Below are positions 48,550 through 59,896 of a DNA stretch of 64,000 nucleotides, in pieces; position 1 is the first letter of the stretch, and every line of letters starts with the position of its first letter. The DNA lies in contig NC_065918.1 of assembly GCF_905147045.1 (NCBI RefSeq), forward strand, positions 3,286,001 through 3,350,000, in the 5' to 3' direction. A program made the translations under genes and the position numbers. The notes under the pieces were generated by a model that did no database searches, was not told the origin of the DNA, and worked only from the letters and a program-made list of their open reading frames with translations. Source of the stretch: Nymphalis io (taxonomy: Eukaryota > Arthropoda > Insecta > Lepidoptera > Nymphalidae).

Positions 48550-49615
48550 CTCGATATAAATCTAAATGTGTGTAGCGACCACGCGAAGTCGGGTTGGTGC
48601 CCTAGTTTAATACGAATTAATTAATATTTTGTAATAAATTTAACTCACGAACATTCAACTTCAAGTGCTTTATTAAATGTACGTATAGATAGTTAAATAA
48701 TTAAACTGATATGTTATTAGAATACTTTTCCTTGTGAATTTAAATTAAACTTATCGAATTGTGCATTATTATAAGAAATCCGAACATCATTTTAATATAT
48801 TGTTCTTTATGATATCATGAACTATATGAATTTATTTAAAATACTTTACTTATTCTATCTCTAGAGATGTCAAATATCTTTTGAAAATATCGAGAGGAAA
48901 ACTAAATGTGTCGGATGTGTGATAGGTCTTATTGGAGAAACGTGGTAGAATAAGTGCATCTTACGCTCTCTTACTCCTCTCTTCTCATCTGTTTCTTTCG
49001 CCGGTTCTTCAGGTCTGAAGTGCTTCTCTCCGAACCGGTGGTGGATTTTTTGATATTTAATAAGTATAATGTTTCTATATTAAATAGAGATTTTCGACTT
49101 AACTTTTTGACCTCATGAAATAGGAAAAGTTCATCGTATAGTTTCTTCGTGACAATGCAATACAGTTATATATAACTTTAATATTTTTATGTAAAAGTTA
49201 AAAATTCTTATAAACATGAATTAATGCCCTTTTTATAAAAATGACTTTGCAAATAGTGCATTATTTTAGAACAAATTTGATTACCACACAAAAGTTTATA
49301 GTGACTTAACCTTAAATGACAGACATGTGCTATCGTGGACTGTAAGGAACTTTTTAAGAGGAACAATTCAGTCATACATGATTGTTCTTTAACGGTTACG
49401 CAGCGCACGCAACGGAAGCTCTCAAAAGAAATAATTTTGTTTAATCTGAATATTTTGGAATAAAAAATATATTTGAGCATTTGGTAAATTAAAGCATTGA
49501 CAACGACGGGGGCATTTGACCTACAGCATCGTAGATCCGAAAACTTGTGTAAAATAAATTTTGGTTCAACCCATTAAGGTCACTGTAAAATATATTAAGT
49601 CAAATTACAGGCATC
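48550..49615. other. AT-rich stretch, nothing supported
   Basis: A 90-codon minus frame (49208-49480) has no recognisable motif or splice context. Confidence 0.45.
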
Positions 49616-49617
49616 CG

Positions 49618-49865
49618 AGCAAACACAAATGGGCAAACGAGCATATGAGCCACCTGATGGCAAGTGGACACCAACGCCCATGTAATAAATATTAACCATC
49701 GCTTACATCGCTAATGCGCCACCAACCTTGGGAACTAAGATGTTATGTCCCTTGTGTCTGTAATTACACTGGCTCACTCACCCTTCAAACCGGAACACAA
49801 CAATGCCAAGTACTGGTGTTTTGCGGTAGAATACCATACAACCATTTATCTTATCGTTAAAAAAA
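49618..49865 (-). repeat. Family B SINE-like repeat
   Basis: GGCAAACGAGCATATGAGCC, CACCTGATGGCAAGTGGAC, CACCAACCTTGGGAACTAAG and CTCACTCACCCTTCAAACCG. One of the better conserved copies. Confidence 0.9.
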
Positions 49866-49979
49866 AATAGTTTCGAAAATGTGTATTACAAATATTGTTA
49901 TATTTTTAAAATATAAATTAATATGTACGGTTTTTTTTAATAATCTACTACCCTAATCTAACAACATATATTACAAACG

Positions 49980-50500
49980 AATACAGAAAGAGGTTTACCA
50001 GGTCCCTTTTACCAGGGAGTGCCGTGCGTCTCCGAAATATGTGCGTTTGCTGCAAATACTCAAGGCCTATAGATATGGGCAACAGCGCAGCAATCGGCGC
50101 GCTTTACATATACGCATGGGCGCATTTCTTCGACTTGTGTCCAGCATAAGCTGAACACAATTTAAAATGATTGATCATATAAACCCGAGCTCAACTTCCA
50201 TTAGAAGAGTCCAAATCTCTGAAACTACCCATTTTTGGACTTTGTTTTGTTTCAATATTTTTTTAATTATAATCATTTTGTAAACTATCACTTATTAGCT
50301 AAAGTTTTAAGCCAATACAACTGAAAAGTTATTTTTATATCATTTTTAATGAATAAATGTTAAACAAATAATATATTAGGGGAAAAAGTTAAGAGTCAGT
50401 TAAGCCGTTTATAAGATTAGCGCGCACAAACGCACAGGCAAACAGACAAAAATTCGAACAAACATTGTTTTGGGTTCTATTGCGTTAATAAAGGCCCCCG
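49980..50500 (+). repeat. Composite of unclassified repeat fragments
   Basis: 50141-50179 repeats the 13.28 kb motif (CCAGCATAAGCTGAAC then ATGATTGATCAT). 50400-50490 reads TAAGCCGTTTATAAGATTAG, CGCGCACAAACGCAC and ACAAACATTGTTTTGGGTTC, a tail phrase common in lepidopteran repeats. The boundaries are uncertain. Confidence 0.45.
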
Positions 50501-50582
50501 TTAATAATTTCACTCATATATCTTCTATGTTCGGACCGCGATCAGTTCCATTTTTATTATATGTATGGATATAGATGGATCT

Positions 50583-50835
50583 AAAACGAAGGTCGAAACC
50601 TAAGTTCAAATCCGGTCAAGCATCACTGTTTTTTAATTTACTTAATTTATGTTTATTTTCATAATCAAAACAAAATAAGCCAAGAAGCACCGACATAAAA
50701 TTCAGTAGTTACTCTTTCCCATTATAATGCATTTCGTGCACCACGATCAAGTTAACCATCGTGAGGGATCGTGCATGTGTCGCATGGAATTCATGTGTAT
50801 ATATCCATCAACCTGCATGGGACATCTGTCTATAC
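50583..50835 (+). repeat. Family A SINE, strongly diverged
   Basis: AAGTTCAAATCCGGTCAAGC (B-box-like) with CATCACTG, then TTTCGTGCACCACG, AACCATCGTGAGGGATCGTG and CATGTGTCGCATGGAATTC. Confidence 0.55.
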
Positions 50836-51086
50836 GAAAATCTTCTCTGTAAATTCATGGAATGCTCAAATATTACTAAAATAGTAAACTTTCGTTAATA
50901 TAGTCCAATAAAAGCAATATATCTGTAACTAAAAATATCTACGAAAAGTTATTTAAGTTCTAACGATTTCAGTACGACATCATTATGATGGAACAAATAT
51001 AAGAAGAAGAAGAACAATCTTTATTTGTGATAAATTATTAAATGATTTAATTGTAAAAAAATTGCACTAGCTATATAAATACCAAT

Positions 51087-51150
51087 ATATATAATGACTA
51101 CTAAAATATATATAATGACTACTAAAATATATATAATGACTACTAAAATA
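51087..51150. repeat. 21-bp tandem repeat, three copies
   Basis: Unit ATAATGACTACTAAAATATAT repeated at 51091, 51112 and 51133 with no mismatch in the core. Confidence 0.9.
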
Positions 51151-51227
51151 TCCTGAAACAGTTCAATGTTTTCGGAAATTTTATTTTAATATGTATTTTT
51201 CAATAATATAAAGATATTATTTGACAC

Positions 51228-51450
51228 GGCCATCTGATCCCAAATTAAGCAGAGCTTGTACTATGGAAACCAGACAACTGATATATTACATATACTACTT
51301 TTCTTTTGTAAATATATACTTGTATAGATAATTACACCCAGACTCAGGACAAACAGACATGTTCATGCAAACAAATGTCTGTCCTGGTTGGGAATTGAAC
51401 CTTCGGCGTGAAAGGCAAAAACCGACTATGCCAAACGACCCGAAAACATA
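51228..51450 (-). repeat. tRNA-derived SINE (family D)
   Basis: Reverse copy: TGATCCCAAATTAAGCAGAG, ATAATTACACCCAGACTCAG, GACATGTTCATGCAAACAAA, GGGAATTGAACCTTCGGCGT and a degraded head GCCAAACGACCCG. Confidence 0.85.
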
Positions 51451-51459
51451 ACTTTATTC

Positions 51460-52240
51460 AACTATGTTATTGTTGCATAAACAATTTCAATATGATTTGA
51501 AATTCGAATTTCAAGGATTAAAAAGAAAAAAATAGTTTAACTTTAAGGAATATTTCCTATTTGTTTGGTATACATATTTGAATCTAGACGGTATTTGTGA
51601 GTTTAAATCTAAGTACGAGCCGAGCGAATCTTACGTTGCCCACACTTCGAAGTTCACCCGCAACACAGCGGTCGAATGCAAATCTTCTACATATAAAACA
51701 TCTAATTCGTCCGTATCAAACAAAAAGCTTGCTTAATTTTAAGGCGAAGTGGGCTACCGGCTTCCAGTCGGTTATTACAGCGTACAATCAGATGTAATTT
51801 CAATAAGTATGGACTCGCTCACGGCTACGGTTACCCGATCCTTTATATCCCATCTAATAAACAGTTCGGTATCACGAGAAAGCGAATTGATCTTAAAATT
51901 GATGTATTTATCATTACTTTCTCACGAACTTCGATAGATTCCACTTTACATTTTAATCGCGAATAAATAAACGTTCAATCTTAAAGCGGAGCGTTCTCAT
52001 GTACAGTCTATGAAGTCCTTCGAAACTTATATACAGTTCAAAGGAGGGTTCATATTGTGTTTTGTCGAAGTACTTTAAAAGATTTATATTGGAACACAAA
52101 GCAATTCTATTCGATTCGATCTTATTGTAAGTAACTATCGAGTGCTTATAATCTTTCATAGAATTGAAAACTCATGCCTTTATTCAAAAACTAAGTTAAG
52201 TTAATTTTATTTGTTGTAAAATCTGCAAAGCTACTTAATT
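51460..52240. other. Unique DNA, GC-richer around 51600-51860
   Basis: Several overlapping frames of 60-68 codons in different frames, none with a recognised family or consistent splice signals. No repeat similarity. Confidence 0.35.
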
Positions 52241-52244
52241 GCTG

Positions 52245-52460
52245 AGAGCCGTGGTGACCCAGTGGTTAAAGCACGTGAATTTTAACGCAAGAACGCGGGT
52301 TGAAACCCGAGCTAGCGTCACTGAGTTTTTATGTTCTTAATTGAGCTTTGTAGTTCATCTCGTGCTCAACGGTGACGGAAACCTGGGTGTGTCAGATGAA
52401 ATTCTGCCACACCTGCCTGCATTTGGGCAGCTTAGTGGGTCATTTGCATGTTGTTACTTT
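52245..52460 (+). repeat. tRNA-derived SINE (family A)
   Basis: GCCGTGGTGACCCAGTGGTT, AAAGCACGTGAATTTTAACG, CGGGTTGAAACCCGAGCTAG, CTCGTGCTCAACGGTGACGG and TGAAATTCTGCCACAC. Confidence 0.85.
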
Positions 52461-52585
52461 AATTTGGACTAAAAGAAATATTAATTAAAGCGATTTCATA
52501 AAACTATTATCACACTTTCACTATTCTTACACTTTATACATACAATACGCGCTATTGCTATTTTAGATACGTTTGGACTTATTAA

Positions 52586-52760
52586 GGGCCACCTACCTGA
52601 TGGTAAGTGTTCACCACCTCCCATCAAAATTAGAATTGTCCTTTCAGTGTCATTGCGTCACTAACCAAGTTCAGTTGCACTGTACTAAGTTTAGCGGCTT
52701 GGTGGTAGAATATGTGATGAGAGGATGGTACCGACTCACAAGCTCCAACATCAAGTAAAC
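52586..52760 (-). repeat. Family B SINE-like repeat, diverged
   Basis: GGGCCACCTACCTGATGGTA, then AAGTGTTCACCACC, GCGTCACTAACCAAGTTC and GCGGCTTGGTGGTAGAATAT follow the reverse family order. Confidence 0.6.
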
Positions 52761-52954
52761 TTTGTCTGTGTACAAAATAAAATATACATACTAAGTTTAC
52801 TACTATATTTTCCTACTTAATCTACTGAGTCTGTCTACATTTCTAATAACTTCAATTTAATTTTCTCTTGTAAAATAACTTAAAAGCTTATAAGCCTTCT
52901 TGAATAATAATGTTTTCGTCTAATGAGATTGGGGAAATATGGGCTGGGCATACG

Positions 52955-53205
52955 TATACTACTTTTTCTTTTGCAAACACATACTTATATATAGATAATT
53001 ACACCCAGACTCAGGAGAAACAGACATGTTTATGTCATGTAAGATATAAGCATGTAAGTGTCCCGCTAGCATAGCTGTCAGGAGCTTACACCACCACTCT
53101 GCTCCGATGCGGATTGGATTCATCCGCCACATGCAGGTCTCACGATGTTTTCCTTCACCGTCGAGCACGAATAATATAAATTGTTGTACATTAAACGGTG
53201 ATCCA
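52955..53205 (-). repeat. Chimeric SINE: family D fragment joined to family A fragment
   Basis: 52955-53035 is family D reverse (ATAATTACACCCAGACTCAG, AACAGACATGTTTATG). From about 53075 it becomes family A reverse (GGAGCTTACACCACCACTCT, GATTCATCCGCCACATGCAG, GATGTTTTCCTTCACCGTCG). A 92-codon minus frame runs through both by chance. Confidence 0.75.
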
Positions 53206-53209
53206 ACGC

Positions 53210-54350
53210 GTATATCTGCCGTTCTACAATAAAACATAATTTACATTTAGCCGCTGAAAGCCGCGGCACAAGGCGCTATTAATCACTCAGATAAACACCG
53301 CCAATGAAGGAAGGAAGTCGGCTACGTTTATATTTTGTGTGACAAAATACCCGGCGGTTTGATCCGGACGCAAAAACTGAAGCAGCCTAACATTAGTGAC
53401 GTGGCGTTGCACTAATTATATCGATATTTTTTATCGCGAAAGTAATATCACGTTATGGAGAAAGTAATCATATAGGAAAATAGACATATTTGTAAAATAG
53501 TTATTTCAATTTAAATTATATGTTTCTTAAGATAAATAGATTATTTCTCAATCTTTCACAGACAAACAATTAAACTATTTGACCGCTAACTTTCTTTCCT
53601 CCTGATATCGCATGTCAATTTAAAATTAGAAAAATGACGTTTCAATTTTCTAAATTGAAACGTCATTTTTGTAACACATTGTAACACGGTCTAAGTAACG
53701 TAATCGAATAAAATATGTTTTTGAACGCATCAATTTTTATCGTATAAAAAAGAAATAGGTATACGGTCTAATGGTTTCCTAACTGCATTTCATATATTAT
53801 TTACGGAATTCTTTTTTTAAATTCTCGTTTAACTGCCCTTTGTGTGTATTGCAAGTTATTTTAAAATTTATTTTTTCCTCATTTCTCCTTAACGCTTTGT
53901 TCGTAACTTTTTCAGTATGTTTATTTATTCGGTTCGCCGCTTATTCCAATCGCCTCTTTACATCTTTTTTCCTATCATTGTCCCGTGTGTAAACAAACTG
54001 TATCTATATATTGCATAAGATATCAATATTTGTATAATTTATTTAACTAGCTTTTCGTCCTGGCTTCGCACGGACAGGATAGATGAAACGTTTATCCTTA
54101 TCATCAGCGATCATAAATATGTTTTAGAATTCATCGTTATCCTGTTTATTTTTGTATATTGATATTTTTAATTGAAAAACTAACCAGTACTTGTCCACTT
54201 TAATATTTTGGTTCATTGTTTCAAATTTGTTATGAGCCATGTTGTACACACACATATATATATATACATAGTTTTATGTTAAATTAGAAAAAAAAAACAT
54301 CTGAACTTTTAAATAATGAAAAATAATATTAAGACATTCCCAGAATAAGT
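53210..54350. other. Mostly unique DNA with a perfect hairpin
   Basis: 53260-53400 is GC-richer unique sequence. 53630-53670 is a 19-bp perfect hairpin. 54047-54090 starts ACTAGCTTTTCGTCCTGGCT then TCGCACGGACAGG, resembling a family F head. A TA microsatellite sits at about 54248-54266. Confidence 0.5.
53630..53670. repeat. 19-bp perfect inverted repeat with 3-nt loop
   Basis: Arms AAAAATGACGTTTCAATTT and AAATTGAAACGTCATTTTT around TCT. Each arm carries a TGACGT half-site. No transposon landmark adjoins it. Confidence 0.9.
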
Positions 54351-54354
54351 AACT

Positions 54355-54550
54355 TGGTGGTAGAACTTATCATATATTTTACCATTAAACAGCAGTTTAA
54401 GGTTTGAGGTGGTAATGAGCCAGTATAACTATTGACACAAGCGACACAACAGTCCGTAAGGTTGGTAGCGCTTTGGCGTTACAAGGGATGGTTAATGTTT
54501 CCTACGGTGGGCACTTGCCATCAGATGGTTCATTGGATACATTTTATCTC
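54355..54550 (+). repeat. Family B SINE-like repeat, diverged
   Basis: ACTTGGTGGTAGAACTTATC, TTTGAGGTGGTAATGAGCCA, GATGGTTAATGTTTCCTACG and GGGCACTTGCCATCAGATGG in family order. Confidence 0.7.
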
Positions 54551-54819
54551 CTTCTTAATCTCGATATGATCATCATTGCGTCTTTACTTTCTTAGTATAG
54601 ATAGTTCAATCCACGATAACACGCCCCACTTTTCTTTACCAATCGCTTCAGTGCAATCGGGCAATGTAAGCTGTAATAGTGGGCCGCGTCTTGTATTGAA
54701 CTAACTATAATGTACTTAAGATGCTCATCAGACTCGTAAATTATAAGTTGAACTATATCTATTGAATTGTACGCATGTATCAATTGATTTATTTATTATA
54801 AAATAAATAAATATTCATC

Positions 54820-55145
54820 GATGTTTAAACCCGGTTTCCCGCTCTACGGCCTCACATTTGCCGCTTATCGGTGGCGTTTTACATTTTTATTGCAAGCGGA
54901 TACGGACCGCGTTGCGCCGACTTTATTATTTCTCCCTTGCAATTATTGTTTAGAGAAGTCCAGTGCGACCGATCGTCCGACTGGTCGCCCGATCTGTCCG
55001 CATGATTTATCATGCACGGGGTCTACTATCCGCAAATATGAATTGTTTATTCATTTCAAAGGGAAACTAGTGAGGCAAGTTTGTGCAATTAAATCTAATG
55101 TTACATACTTTTACGGTAATTGTGAACCACTTCACGAGGGTTAAG
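54820..55145. other. GC-richer unique segment with a 107-codon frame
   Basis: ATG at 54821 opens 107 codons on + (MFKPGFPLYGLTF...), but the residue pattern is unlike a folded protein and there is no splice or homology support. Dense CpG (for example GACCGATCGTCCGACTGGTC) in AT-rich DNA suggests functional non-coding sequence or a decayed exon. Confidence 0.3.
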
Positions 55146-55718
55146 TGGTATATCGCCGTAGAATGTGTAGTGTGCGCACAATGCTATTTTGTGTCCCATA
55201 TTAATTATGACTGTTACCTACATTTTCAAGTACGCTATTCTAGCATTTATTAATATAAGCACTTTTTTATATAGGGCTGAAATCCGACGGTAAATTCTAA
55301 AATTGTTTCCTAATGATTGCGTTGTTTTTTTATACACGAATTTACAGGATTTTTCCAGTTTGTATTCGGTTAATTTAGCATCGATAATTCAAATTTAAAT
55401 CATTTTATTTAATGATAAAATCACAGTCATTTATATGTATTGTTTGTTCTCTTCTTAGTGCTAAAGGATCTATTATAAAAAAAAAAGATAGATTTACTGT
55501 GCTAATATTGTTAATGCCGAATTAAGTCATAATTATTGTTCTCGAAAAGGAGTTTTTTATAATATTATTGTTATTATTGCAAAAGACGACGCAAGACGTT
55601 TAATGAGCATTCATCGAGCATTTCTTGATAAATGAAGTATGTTAACCGGTATATTTGTTAATAGTAAGTTATACAATATTTCAATTCATGTATAATTACA
55701 TGTAAAATTTATGTATAA

Positions 55719-55874
55719 TTACATAAGTGTAATAAGTGAGCGACAGTCGCGTGCTCCGTCGTACTGGTTCATATCCGTGCGGAAACCGGGCAGACTGTCC
55801 TGCGTCACTTCAAGGTAGATGCAGTCGTCAGACACGATGAAACTAATACAATCTAATATTTTAATTATGATCAT
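55719..55874 (-). CDS. Candidate small ORF or exon, unidentified
   Basis: Minus-strand ATG at 55874 opens 51 codons to TAA at 55719. After an AT-rich start (MIIKILDCISFIV) the sequence turns GC-rich and reads SDDCIYLEVTQDSLPGFR, then TDMNQYDGARDCRSL. An acceptor-like TATTAG ends at 55843, so the true exon may begin at 55842. No family recognised. The + strand is also open across the GC-rich core, so the strand is uncertain. Confidence 0.35.
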   Translation of the reverse strand: MIIIKILDCISFIVSDDCIYLEVTQDSLPGFRTDMNQYDGARDCRSLITLM

Positions 55875-55879
55875 ACCTT

Positions 55880-57000
55880 ATAAATGCAATTATATAAACA
55901 GCACATGAATCGCTTTAATGCATCGCCGATTTATTATTTCGTCAGATTTCGATTCTTATTGCTATAAGTTTATTTTATAACCGATTTAAATAATTTATGT
56001 TTATTAAATATTCATATTATGTTGCTAAGGTTTTCTGAGAATTTACCCATACGTTAATTGCTGTGTCTGTGTGTTTATTTGTTAAATATTTACATGAAGA
56101 TATCTTACTTATAACCTCAATAAATAGAAAACCAACCGCTAAAATAATTACTCAAATCGAACTTATATAAACCGAGGTCAGCGTCTTCAACTTCAACCAC
56201 TATAGAGTTTGTAAATTTTCAAAATAATATAAATAAGACAAAGTTGCCCATGATGTAATAAGGTAAATAAGGTTAACAATTAAAATGTCACATGCAGCAC
56301 CCACAGTTAGCAATCAAAGAAATCTAAAATCTAACGAGTATCAAGTCTGCACATTTCTTCTTAAATTTTTCATTGCATCTGTAATTAATCTGAAACGACT
56401 CGTCTTTTCAGCCAGTATTTATCTAATACAGTCTTATTTTAAAATTAAAAAAAGTATGTCATTTATGTATTAAGGGTATGACGATAATCATTTGGACAAG
56501 TCACCCGAATTTCATAATCACTGGAAATACATTCCGAATCACATACGAAACGAAATAAACTAAGAGATAAAACAGCATTTATGTATTCGTAATTGTTTTA
56601 TACCATTATATATACGTCTAGGCATGTAAGTAGGTATTTGTATTGAACAAAAAAAACATATACCTTTGTTTCTTACATGCGCTAAAGAAGCAAGAAAATT
56701 TAACGCGTTAGGCGAAACCTATCAATTTATTCGGTCATATATTTATTAATCCACCTCAAGCTAACGTAATAATGCTCCTCCTGAAAACAAATTGCTCTAA
56801 GGTGAAATTCTCCGAGGCTGACAATATTTGAATTACATCTGGTTACGATCGACCAATGGGGAGGCGGGGAGCATCTGCACCCGTCGTCGCCGCCAATCAC
56901 TTTTGTGAATTTGAATTTTGTGTATTACGGTTCGTAAATGACTATGACGTGCGGACGCCTTGGGGCAAATCAAACCATTAGTGAGCAACGGGGCTTACAT
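55880..57000. other. AT-rich stretch with a TATA-headed short ORF
   Basis: TATATAAA at about 56164 lies ~120 bases before ATG 56285 of a 62-codon frame (MSHAAPTVSNQRN...), which lacks a signal peptide or known domain. From about 56810 the sequence becomes GC-richer. Confidence 0.3.
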
Positions 57001-57850
57001 GGAATATGCGACAGACATATCAATTGGCAACTCTCAAAAAGGCTATGAAACAGTGCTGCTTGTGACAGGCACGTCGATCAATTTTTGTATTTTTATATAG
57101 CATGAAGATTAAAATTTCCTGCTTGTATTGGCAGGTGAGTGAATCGCGGCCAGGCGATACCGAAACCCATTGAAATTCAAAAGCTTTTAATTATATATTT
57201 GCTCTGTTGTTTGTTAAACTAAAAATGAAGAGTAATCTAAAATTTTTCTTTAAGAAAAATGACCTTAAATCGTTTCAAAATTTTTTGTAAGATATAATTC
57301 AAATATTTACATGTGCACTCAACTTTATTAGTCGGTATTTGTATTTATTGTTTTTGTGACATTTTTAAAGGTGACATATGTAAAAGAATTGTAAACAAAT
57401 TTATATCTTGATAAGTATTTATGATATTTACGATTCTTATTTTTAATATTTTATAATTCGAACGTCTTAAAAACGTATTAGTTCTCATGTCAATGGTCTA
57501 AATTTAGAACTACTGAAATAATATGATGCACTAAAACCTTTTTCAAGACGCGACGCTTTTTCAACTTCTAGTATAATTTATATATATATAGTAGCTTTTT
57601 CAGTACGGCATTACAAAAAAAACGTTTTCGAATTTTTAGTTATATTAATTTATTTTTCTTCGTATTTAAAATTTTTGTTTTCAATTATTTTTATTTTTAT
57701 ATTATAGTGTTAGAAAAAGCCCCGAATTATTATGTAAAAACTGTGTACAATACTCAGTAGAAAGTCTTACATATATATGTTTGAAATTGAAAAAAATGGA
57801 ATCGCATTTTTTATGATTACTACATTTATTTTACTTTTTAATTTTTATAA
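57000..57850. other. GC-richer unique block passing into AT-rich DNA
   Basis: 56810-57080 is unique and GC-richer with no long frame. At 57102 an 11-codon frame (MKIKISCLYWQ) runs into a strong donor GTGAGT at 57135; too short to call. The rest is AT-rich. Confidence 0.3.
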
Positions 57851-57959
57851 AATTAATAGGTGGACGGGCATATTATATCGGGCAGGTAATAATGTTTCTA
57901 CAGCAAATATTCCGTTTGGGGATTGAATTTCCAAAAATGACGAGATACTTATCCACTGT

Positions 57960-58085
57960 TTTCGTATTTTAATGCAACACCGAAAAACATAAACACGTTT
58001 GTTTGTTACCTTTACATGTTAACTTCTCCACCGATCTTGACTTTGCACAGGAGGGCGAAGCCGCGGCCGGAAACAGGTAATAGTA
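57960..58085 (-). repeat. Family F repeat fragment
   Basis: Read on the - strand: CCGCGGCTTCGCCCTCCTGT, CAAAGTCAAGATCGGTGGAG, then AGGTAACAAACAAACGTG, the family F order. Confidence 0.55.
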
Positions 58086-58127
58086 TATTTAAGTGTAACG
58101 TGAATTATGTACCAGTATTTTTGATAA

Positions 58128-58451
58128 TTATTTAAATTCAATAATTTTGCAAGTACCGATATAGAATCTGTTAGGATACCCAGGGTGGCGCTGGGGTCGC
58201 TTTGCATGGCAACTCCTAAGCTCAACATTTGCGTACATTGAAATAGAATACATACAATATTTACTAGAACTATTATTAACATATATATATTTGAATTTAA
58301 AGTAGCCTGGAAATATCTCACTGCCGGGTTCGGCCACCTCTCGTATTCTAACCACTTGCCTCTCGTGTAAAAACACAAAACTCGCTGCTTCGACAGCGTT
58401 TAGTTCGGTTTCTGTCGAAAATTCTTCAAAATCTGCCATTTTAACTTTCAT
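58128..58451 (-). CDS. Unidentified minus-strand ORF (107 codons), doubtful
   Basis: ATG at 58451 and a second in-frame ATG at 58439 in good context (AAAATGGC). Reads MADFEEFSTETELNAVEAAS then FVFLHERQVVRIREVAEPGS; the second half is low in coding character. The acidic, Glu-rich start could be an N-terminal exon of a gene or transposase. No family recognised. Confidence 0.25.
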   Translation of the reverse strand: MKVKMADFEEFSTETELNAVEAASFVFLHERQVVRIREVAEPGSEIFPGYFKFKYIYVNNSSSKYCMYSISMYANVELRSCHAKRPQRHPGYPNRFYIGTCKIIEFK

Positions 58452-58459
58452 AATGGCAA

Positions 58460-59065
58460 TTCGGATTATGCATATTTTATATTTAAATTATTAGATAGAA
58501 GCCGTTGTCTAATATAATAAGGAAATCGTTGTTTTAGTTTTGGTAACACGCAAATAGATCGACTCGATGGACATTATGTTTATATTTAATTCTTTATTAA
58601 GAAAATACGTTGATATCGTTACGATCATATTGCTGCACTGCATAGTTTCTATTTAATGCGAAAAATTGTGCTGTTAATATTCACAGTATTCGAACCGGCA
58701 CCGGCAGGGCTGGAGGGCCATGAATTATTGCATACGAAGCCTTAATACTGAGTTATATTTTAATAGTAATAGTATGTTTGTATGTATGTCTGTCTATATA
58801 AATATAAATATAGTATGTTTGTCTTAAAAAATAGTGTGGTAAGCGAGATAATAGATAAACAAAACGTACCTTCACTTATTCGTTGGGAAGTAACTAATAA
58901 AATAAATAATGAATAGATATTTATAAATAAACTTCGTAATGTGTGCTAGTATACAGACAGACACCTGCAACGATGCATCCGCTATCTTTATCCGGCAAGC
59001 CGAGAAAGTTCCACGATAAGATATCAAAATTACGATAAATAACAGAGAACTCATGGTTTCAGAAA
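58460..59065. other. AT-rich stretch, nothing supported
   Basis: Short TATG/TATA runs at about 58770-58830. The minus frame at 58872-59117 overlaps a repeat. Confidence 0.5.
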
Positions 59066-59070
59066 CATTT

Positions 59071-59370
59071 CTTACTGGTGGTAGAGCTTTGTGCAAGCTC
59101 GTCTGGGTAGATACCACCCACTCATCAGATATTCTACCGCAAAACTGCAGTACTTAGTATTGTTGTGTTCCGGTTTGAAGGGTGAGTGAGCCAGTGTAAT
59201 TACAGGCACAAGGGACATAACATCTTAGTTCCCAAGGTTGGTGGCGCATTGGTGATGTAAGCGATGGTTAACATTTCTTACAATGCCAATGTCTAAGGGC
59301 GTTTGGTGACCACTTACCATCAGGTGGCCCATATGCTCGTCCGCCTTCCTATTCTATAAAAAAATAAATA
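59071..59370 (+). repeat. Family B SINE-like repeat, best-preserved copy
   Basis: Full order: TACTGGTGGTAGAGCTTTGT, CTGGGTAGATACCACCCACT, TTCCGGTTTGAAGGGTGAGT, GGCACAAGGGACATAACATC, CAAGGTTGGTGGCGCATTGG, CACTTACCATCAGGTGGCCC, ATATGCTCGTCCGCCTTCCT and an A-rich tail. Known as an abundant butterfly repeat often found beside microsatellites. Used as reference for the other copies here. Confidence 0.92.
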
Positions 59371-59896
59371 AATTCGAAGGCAGAGGATCCAAGTCTGTAA
59401 CAGAAAGATGTAACGTAAAAAAATTAATAGCATTTAATAAATAGTAGATTATACATAATGCATTTATTAAAATATATTATATTCGAATATATTTTTTAAA
59501 TTTCGCAATCAATGGAGTGTAACAATATACAAAAAAAAACTTCTTAAATAGTTATATAAATAGTGCATAAAATCCATATTAGAATCTCGATGCAATCCAG
59601 ACGTCAGTATCAGGTCTTATTAGTATTGTAATATTTAACATAAAAGAATGTGAATAAAAAGTTGGGGCACGCTGACGTGGACACTAGACATAACTGTACA
59701 TATACATATATGGTGTATGGATTAAAAGTACGTTCATGGATTACGAATACGTATCACAGTGGAAATGGGATGAACCGTAATTAAATTTCGACAACCACAG
59801 TCTCTTTGTTAATGAAAATAAAAGTAGTTACATTTTTCTCATTGGTGTCTCATTAGGGCTGTTATCCTATAGATATATCATAATTGCAGTGCTTAA

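Noticed and set aside
51087..51150. Regularly spaced repeats as a possible CRISPR array
   Set aside because: Units are contiguous without spacers, in a eukaryotic genome; it is a simple tandem repeat.
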